Shown here piece after piece: positions 21,241-25,594 of a stretch of 25,594 bases of DNA. The DNA lies in the NCBI GenBank assembly GCA_002391225.1, contig DGRV01000045.1:1-25594 (forward strand), read 5' to 3'. The number at the start of each line of letters is the position of its first letter. The stretch's first letter is position 1. Both the position numbers and the translations under genes were made by a program. The notes beneath the pieces were generated by a model. That model was given only the letters and a program-made list of their open reading frames with translations, was not told the origin of the DNA and ran no database searches. This stretch comes from Christensenella sp. UBA4379 (GTDB lineage Bacteria > Bacillota > Clostridia > Christensenellales > Aristaeellaceae).

Positions 21241-24200
21241 AAGGGAATTATTCTATTTATAAGAGCCTGATTGCTCTGGCTCTGTATAATGCCATGCTCA
21301 ACATCTTCCTGCAGGGTCTGGATAGCACTCTGGATAGCACCCGGGACCTCTACACCGAGAGCCTCGGCCTGCTGGGTCATCTGTGTCAACCGATCGAGCT
21401 GTGCCTGCTGCGCATCTCTGCTGTGTTCTTCGACTATAGCTGCATTGAGATCACTCTGATCCTGCAACTCCTGCCCGGCACGTTCGTTTTCGAGATCCGA
21501 CAGTTTGGCACCCCGGGCTGCTGCCTGATTGATCTCCCGCACCTGGTTCGTCAGCGCGCCCCACGCGCTGTTGAAGGCATCCCAGCCTCCGCTGTCGATG
21601 GCATCCTGTGCTTCTGTCAGGGCATTTGCAATGGCCGTACCATCGCTGTTCATCAGCGCCTTGTTGACGTCTGCACTGGCCTGATAGGCATTCAGCTGAT
21701 TTTGAGCCGCAATCGTCTTCAGATCCTGCAGTTCCTGTTCTGAGTTAAGTTCATTTTGCTTTGCCTGGTTGGCCCGTTCCAGATTCTCTGCTTCCTGGGC
21801 GGCAAGTTTTTCCTGCTCTTCCGCCTTCTGGTTTATGCCGCTCACGAGACCAGTTGCTTTGCCCCACGCACTGTTGAAAGCGTCCCAGTCGCCGCTGTCG
21901 ATAGCTTTCTGCATTTCTGCGAAAGCGCTGTTGATGGCGTTGCGTCCTTCCTCGCCTCCGGCTTCCGCCGCCAGTGCAACTTCTTTGCTCTCCGCATACG
22001 CTTTCAGCTGGTTCTGCGCTGCGGCCGTCGCGACGGCCTGCATCTCCTGCTCTTTGTTCAGCTCGTCCTGTCTCGCTTGGTTGGCGCGCTTCAGGTTCTC
22101 TGCTTCCTGCTCTCTGAGTTTGGCGAGCCGCTGCTCTTCTGCCGCCTGTCTCATGGCCGCGATCATCTCGTCGGTCTTGGAGCCCGTCGTGTCGCCTTTT
22201 AGATCTTCCTGACGCTTAAGCCAATCCTGATTCTCTTTAGCCCTCTGCGCCATGAGTTTGTCATAGCGCGCCTTACTCTCGGCGGCAGTCATCCCTTGCT
22301 GCCCGGCTTCATCTGATGTTCCTTTAGGGCCGACATTAGGATAATCGTCCGCTTTCGTTACAGACGAGCCTGTGCCGCCTGCTCCGGTGGCGCCTTCGCC
22401 GCCTTCCGGCGGCTTCTCTTCCCCGGTGATCTGCTGCTGCAAAGCCGCTACTGCTGTGGTCAGCGATCCGAAGCTCGCGGCCAGTTCCGCCGCGCTGTCG
22501 GCAGCAGCTTTCATTCCGTCTGCGGTCGACTGTTCCTGGATCTTCTGCGCGGCGCCTTCTACGTCGCCGGCCTCCAGCATGGCGTCAATGTCCGCACGTC
22601 CGGCAGCCTGTTCATAGGCTTTCGCTGCGTCCGCCACTGCCTGCAGGTTTTCATCCGTCCGGTTTTCTTTGTAGGCAGACACCGCGTCCGTCAGCGTCTT
22701 CTGGGCATCCAGCAGCTCCTGCGGGAGTCCGGCATTGTTCGGGCCGCTGATCTGGTAATGGCTCGCTTCGTCTTCGATGTACGCATTGAATGCATCAAAG
22801 GCAAGCTGCCAGAAATCGCCGTTAGTATTCGTCTTGTACTGTTTGTTGTACATGCTGGCGATCTGATCAGAAGTGTAATCCCCTGTCAGACCCCACGTTT
22901 CATCAAGGACGCCCGCCTTCTGCAGTTGCTTACGCATCGTGTCGGCAGCTTTGACTCCGGCATTTTTATCCTGGGAGGTTGCGGCCGTAGTCAGCAGGTT
23001 CATCAGCGACCAGTCACCGGATGTCAGGTCTTTATGAGAGAAGTCCTTCTGCCCGGTATACAGCTGCATGGCTGCTGCATACGCCCGGGTGCCATACCGG
23101 CCCGTCTGCTGTGTATCCTTGATCAGCTGGAAAGCGGTAACGGCCTCGTTGAACATGTCGTCCGATTCCGGCCCGCTCTTGTTGTTCAGCCAGTTCATGT
23201 AATCGCCGGTCTGCCAGGCAATCTGCGAGGCCATCTGCCGGTACCCATCGATCTGGCCGCCAAGCGTGATCAGACTCTGCAGGTCCGTGGTAAACGCTGC
23301 GGCGTTATCCCCCTGCGTCAGCCCGCTGGTATATTTGTTGAAGATCTCTGTCGCTTTGTCGTTGAACTTCTTTGTATCCCGCAGCACATCCTGCTGCAGG
23401 CCCTTCAGCTCGTCGCTGAATTTCTGCTGTACGATCCGGTCGAAGGCGTCCTTGTTGAAGAACAGCCCGCCGTGCGCGTACTCTACAGCCGCCATATAGG
23501 CGTCGTCGTTCAGATCAACCAGCTTCTGGTAATCGTCCTGGGTCATCCCCCCGGTAAACCCGGAAGCAGACCACACGCTCTGCCCCGCATCTCTGGCGGC
23601 GGTGATGGCAGCGACATTGGCTTTCCTGTCTGCGTACGTGTCGGCCTTGGCTGTTACCTGCCGGTCGGCATCTTTTTCCGCCTGGCTGACCTGCTGGTTC
23701 ACCATGCCGGCGAAGTCACTCAGTTCAGTGCCGCATACCTGCAGGAAATCCACGAAGCTGCCGACGGCCTTCTTCATCGCCGGAGATACCTCTCCGAGCT
23801 TTTCGATTCCGTCCGCGGTCAGTCCGCTTTCGTCACCGAGCTTTGCCAGCCCAGCGGCTGTCTCAATCGCTTTTTCGACAACGTCGCCCAGCCCAGCGCC
23901 TTCCGCCAGCGTGCTGATCGCGTCATAGGTAGCGTCCGCGTCTTCGGCAAGGCGCATCGACAGATAGCTGCGGCTCAGTCCTTCCACCATCTGGCGGTGT
24001 GTATCATCGGCCTGTGCCCCAAGCCTGACGTAGCTGGCCAGCGCGTTGGAGGCATCTGTCTCCTGCTGCCGCACTGCCGCCGCATAACGGCTCTGCAGGC
24101 CCACATAGCTGTCGTTGATGCTCTGCTGCAGTTCCTTCGGCAGAGCGCCCACACGCTCGTCGCCCTGCAGGCTTTCGTACAGGCTGCGGGCCAGTGCGAA

Positions 24201-24340
24201 AGAATCAGCCATGGATTCTGGCGACAGCTTAGCTTCCTGCATGTAGCGGGCCATCTCATTGAATGCTTCCACTCCGCCGGCGGCCATGGACTCTTCGTAG
24301 CTGGCTCCTTTGTTCGCGTCAGCGTATGCCCCGGCGTACC
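21168..24340 (-). pseudogene. Phage tail tape-measure-like protein, truncated at both ends
   Basis: The minus-strand frame reads about 1,050 convincing residues, rich in Ala, Gln, Asp and Glu with long helical and coiled-coil stretches. Near the C-terminus is a tandem repeat of about 100 residues: QEAENLKRANQARQDELN and QEAENLERANQAKQNELN, then DWDAFNSAWG and GWDAFNSAWG. Such long helical repeat proteins are typical of tail tape-measure proteins, which set tail length and line the tail tube. No start codon with ribosome site exists near the first good residues (YAGAYADANKGASYEES at about 24335), and the frame upstream is a shadow of another gene. The last ~35 residues (RIIPFCHAECYIKLKL) look unrelated. 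Both hydrophobic domain and proper ends are missing, so I call it a remnant. Confidence 0.55.
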
Positions 24341-24342
24341 GG

Positions 24343-24545
24343 TACGGTCTCCTCGTTGCAGGGCAGATACAGCAGCCGCTGCGAGGAGATCGTGAACAGA
24401 TAGTCGGTGTAGCGTTCGCCGCTGTTGTACTGCGTCGCGTTGTGCATATACGCCGGATAGTCGACCGTCTCAAAACTGGCCAGCGACGTAAAGCTCAGCA
24501 ACGTGTTGCAGTACCAGAGGATCCCCTTGCTGTACCGCAATGAGA
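24343..24545 (-). pseudogene. Short phage-like gene fragment
   Basis: In a different minus-strand frame from its neighbours, about 67 residues look like real protein: RYSKGILWYCNTLLSFTSLA, then FETVDYPAYMHNATQYNSGE and RYTDYLFTISSQRLLYLPCN. It has no start of its own, runs out of the gene at 24799 by frame change, and stops just as the tape-measure-like frame begins. It is probably an internal piece of a phage structural gene left between two deletion joints. Confidence 0.35.
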
Positions 24546-24799
24546 CAAGGTACAATGCGGTTGATCATATCTTCCTTACAGTATGGGGAATTGAACTCCC
24601 CGTCACATGGTTCCAATACCAGGTAGTCAAACGGGAAAGCAATGTCCACATGCCCTGAAACGAAGCGATCATACACTGGCCCGGCGTTGTGCTCATACGG
24701 AGTATCATCCCAGTCGTCACCCCACCATTCTTTCAGTTCATTTTTCCCAAGGAAAAACCTCACAACATTCCCTCTGCGGGCAAAATCAATAATCTTCAT
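24470..24799 (-). CDS. Small conserved-looking element protein, probably with a foreign C-terminus
   Basis: ATG 24797-24799, with AGGGAG 8 bases upstream, encodes 109 residues. The segment MKIIDFARRGNVVRFFLGKN, then WWGDDWDDTPYEHNAGPVYD, HVDIAFPFDYLVLEPCDG and KEDMINRIVPCLIAV resembles a small protein I remember from clostridial mobile elements; its function is unknown. It is rich in acidic and aromatic residues and likely cytoplasmic. After LIAV the sequence (QQGDPLVLQHVAELY) no longer looks like that family, and the alternative frame there is phage-like, so the natural C-terminus has probably been replaced. It follows repeat copy B, whose terminator ends 29 bases before the ATG, so its expression may depend on read-through. 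Confidence 0.55.
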   Translation of the reverse strand: MKIIDFARRGNVVRFFLGKNELKEWWGDDWDDTPYEHNAGPVYDRFVSGHVDIAFPFDYLVLEPCDGEFNSPYCKEDMINRIVPCLIAVQQGDPLVLQHVAELYVAGQF

Positions 24800-24827
24800 A
24801 CCAAATCTCCCTTTTGTCGTGATAAAC

Positions 24828-25050
24828 AAAAAAGCCGCCCGAAGGCGACTCAGCACAGGTCAGGGGTCGGAGCCGATGAAGGTCTCCGCCCGAAAATAAA
24901 GAAAACGCGGCAAATGCCGCGTTAAGTGCCGGAATCCCGGCCGCTGTTTGAAGTTTACCACAAAAGGCGATTCAGATCAAATTTTGGAAGTTACTGTCTA
25001 AACTGAAACTGTAGTTTCAGTTAATCAATCAGCTCGTGTTCATGAATATA
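24828..25050 (-). repeat. Structured intergenic repeat, copy B
   Basis: This is the partner of copy A (20272-20492). In minus-strand order it has a perfect palindrome with 10-base arms (25001-25022), the conserved GTGGTAAACTTCAAACAG, a hairpin GCCGG-GATT-CCGGC, a terminator with 9-base arms (24904-24912 / 24915-24923) and T-rich tail, a variable 40-base spacer, and a TTCG-loop terminator with six T (24828-24849). Stem bases differ from copy A in a paired manner, for example CGCGGCA/TGCCGCG here and CGCAGCA/TGCTGCG there. Confidence 0.65.
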
Positions 25051-25187
25051 GCATTATATTCTTTAATCCTCCTCTCTCCAGATTTACATACTTGTTGATA
25101 ATAGCTTGCACCCATACAACACCACCAAACCTCATTTGAGCATCGGGACTTACTTATACAGTTGGATGAATGAGAGCCGGGTTTTTA

Positions 25188-25594
25188 TTATTTTGCTTTA
25201 TCAACAATGATTCGCGGACAACCAATAAAGGCATCATCCTCTATATTTGTGACACTGGCAGGAATAAAAACATAAATCAATTCAGTACAATTTTCGAAGG
25301 CCCTGTGGCCAATGGTGGTGCAACCATTCGGAATGATCACAGCTTGGCAAGCAAGTCCGGCAAATGCTTCATCATCAATAACTATCAAATTAGTTGGCAA
25401 CCGCAATACATTCATTGCCTTGAGTGCCGGAATGATTTCGCCTTCCTTGCGTTGTGTTGTAAAAATATCTTTCTCAAAGGCAGCGACAAATTCAGAATAT
25501 CCATTTTCCGTCTCCGTCGGCGATTGCTTAACAATGTACGAAGAAGATACTGTCTCTGTCTCCGCATGCTCAGAGTTATGGGCACAGATCCTCG
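25188..25594 (-). CDS. BspA-type leucine-rich repeat protein, C-terminal part
   Basis: The minus-strand frame is open from the right window edge to the stop at 25188-25190, giving at least 135 residues; the true start is outside. The last 75 residues are LRR_5/BspA-type repeats: IDDEAFAGLACQAVIIPNG, IGHRAFENCTELIYVFIPAS and IEDDAFIGCPRIIVD, three units of about 23 residues with the AF..C..L pattern. Upstream is a CAHNSEHAETETV stretch, which recalls the Cys/His-rich repeats often found beside these LRRs in gut Firmicutes surface proteins, here degenerate. The protein is probably secreted or surface-bound and involved in binding. No cell-wall anchor is seen at the C-terminus. Confidence 0.7.
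   Translation of the reverse strand, partial: RICAHNSEHAETETVSSSYIVKQSPTETENGYSEFVAAFEKDIFTTQRKEGEIIPALKAMNVLRLPTNLIVIDDEAFAGLACQAVIIPNGCTTIGHRAFENCTELIYVFIPASVTNIEDDAFIGCPRIIVDKAK

Larger units (their letters stand above)
18697..25594. mobile_element. Integrative element inserted at tRNA-Leu (left end; right end outside window)
   Basis: A tyrosine recombinase gene lies directly downstream of a tRNA 3' end and points toward it, the classic layout of an element integrated at a tRNA. From here on there are AT-rich gaps, phage-tail-like fragments, a toxin-like peptide and an intergenic repeat in two copies, unlike the orderly GC-rich region to the left. No second copy of the tRNA 3' end is seen up to base 25594, so the far attachment site is outside. 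No conjugation, replication or excisionase gene is visible, so whether it is an ICE, prophage or remnant cannot be told. Confidence 0.7.

Noticed and set aside
20997..21743. Complete 248-residue plus-strand gene
   Set aside because: Only the first ~80 residues look protein-like; the rest is antisense to the tape-measure-like repeats, and the ATG lacks a ribosome site. Kept as a fragment only.
22758..24395. 545-residue plus-strand frame opposite the tape-measure-like gene
   Set aside because: The minus-strand reading shows tandem helical repeats typical of a real protein; the plus-strand one is compositionally a shadow.

Overview
The window looks like a chromosomal segment of a GC-rich anaerobic Clostridia-type Firmicute, probably from gut or rumen. 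The support is AGGAGG-type ribosome sites, Gram-positive signal peptides, a fermentative D-lactate dehydrogenase, a DUF5107-TPR protein, and a BspA-type leucine-rich repeat protein. From about 1 to 18.5 kb the DNA is GC-rich and densely coded. From about 18.7 kb to the right edge it is an integrated mobile element, with AT-rich gaps and decayed genes.

Left part (1-8.4 kb): D-lactate dehydrogenase (cut by the window edge) follows a DUF3237 protein in a two-gene minus-strand unit whose promoter is embedded in a hairpin. Then come a secreted tannase-like serine hydrolase, a divergent plus-strand esterase, a secreted beta-helix protein, a secreted protein tyrosine phosphatase and a secreted HAD-type phosphatase. 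Strong hairpins separate most of them. The tannase-like and beta-helix genes share a Gly/Pro/Met/Phe-rich low-complexity stretch. They also share a similar direct-repeat motif just upstream of their -10 boxes, which suggests common control.

Middle (8.8-15.2 kb, plus strand): the most unusual gene encodes a secreted fusion of a HAD phosphatase domain, a prephenate dehydratase-like domain and an ACT-like tail. It sits divergently beside its HAD paralogue. A 159-bp near-palindromic element with a TTA duplication (a MITE candidate) follows. Next are an internally duplicated HdeD/DUF308 membrane protein, a large intercistronic hairpin, a secreted protein of unknown function, a nitroreductase and a flavodoxin-fold NAD(P)H-dependent oxidoreductase.

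Right part (15.2-25.6 kb): a 1081-residue DUF5107-TPR protein is read on the minus strand. A tRNA-Leu(CAA) gene follows, with its own promoter and terminator. A tyrosine recombinase gene directly downstream marks the end of an integrative element that runs off the right edge; the other attachment site is not in the window. Inside the element are two diverged copies of a ~220-bp structured intergenic sequence with compensatory stem changes and two minus-strand terminators. One copy precedes the integrase and one precedes a small conserved-looking protein. Also present are a very small hydrophobic peptide gene resembling type I toxins, broken phage-tail-like genes (a tape-measure-like fragment), and the end of a leucine-rich repeat surface protein.

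Functional assignments rest on motif recognition from memory; no database search was run.
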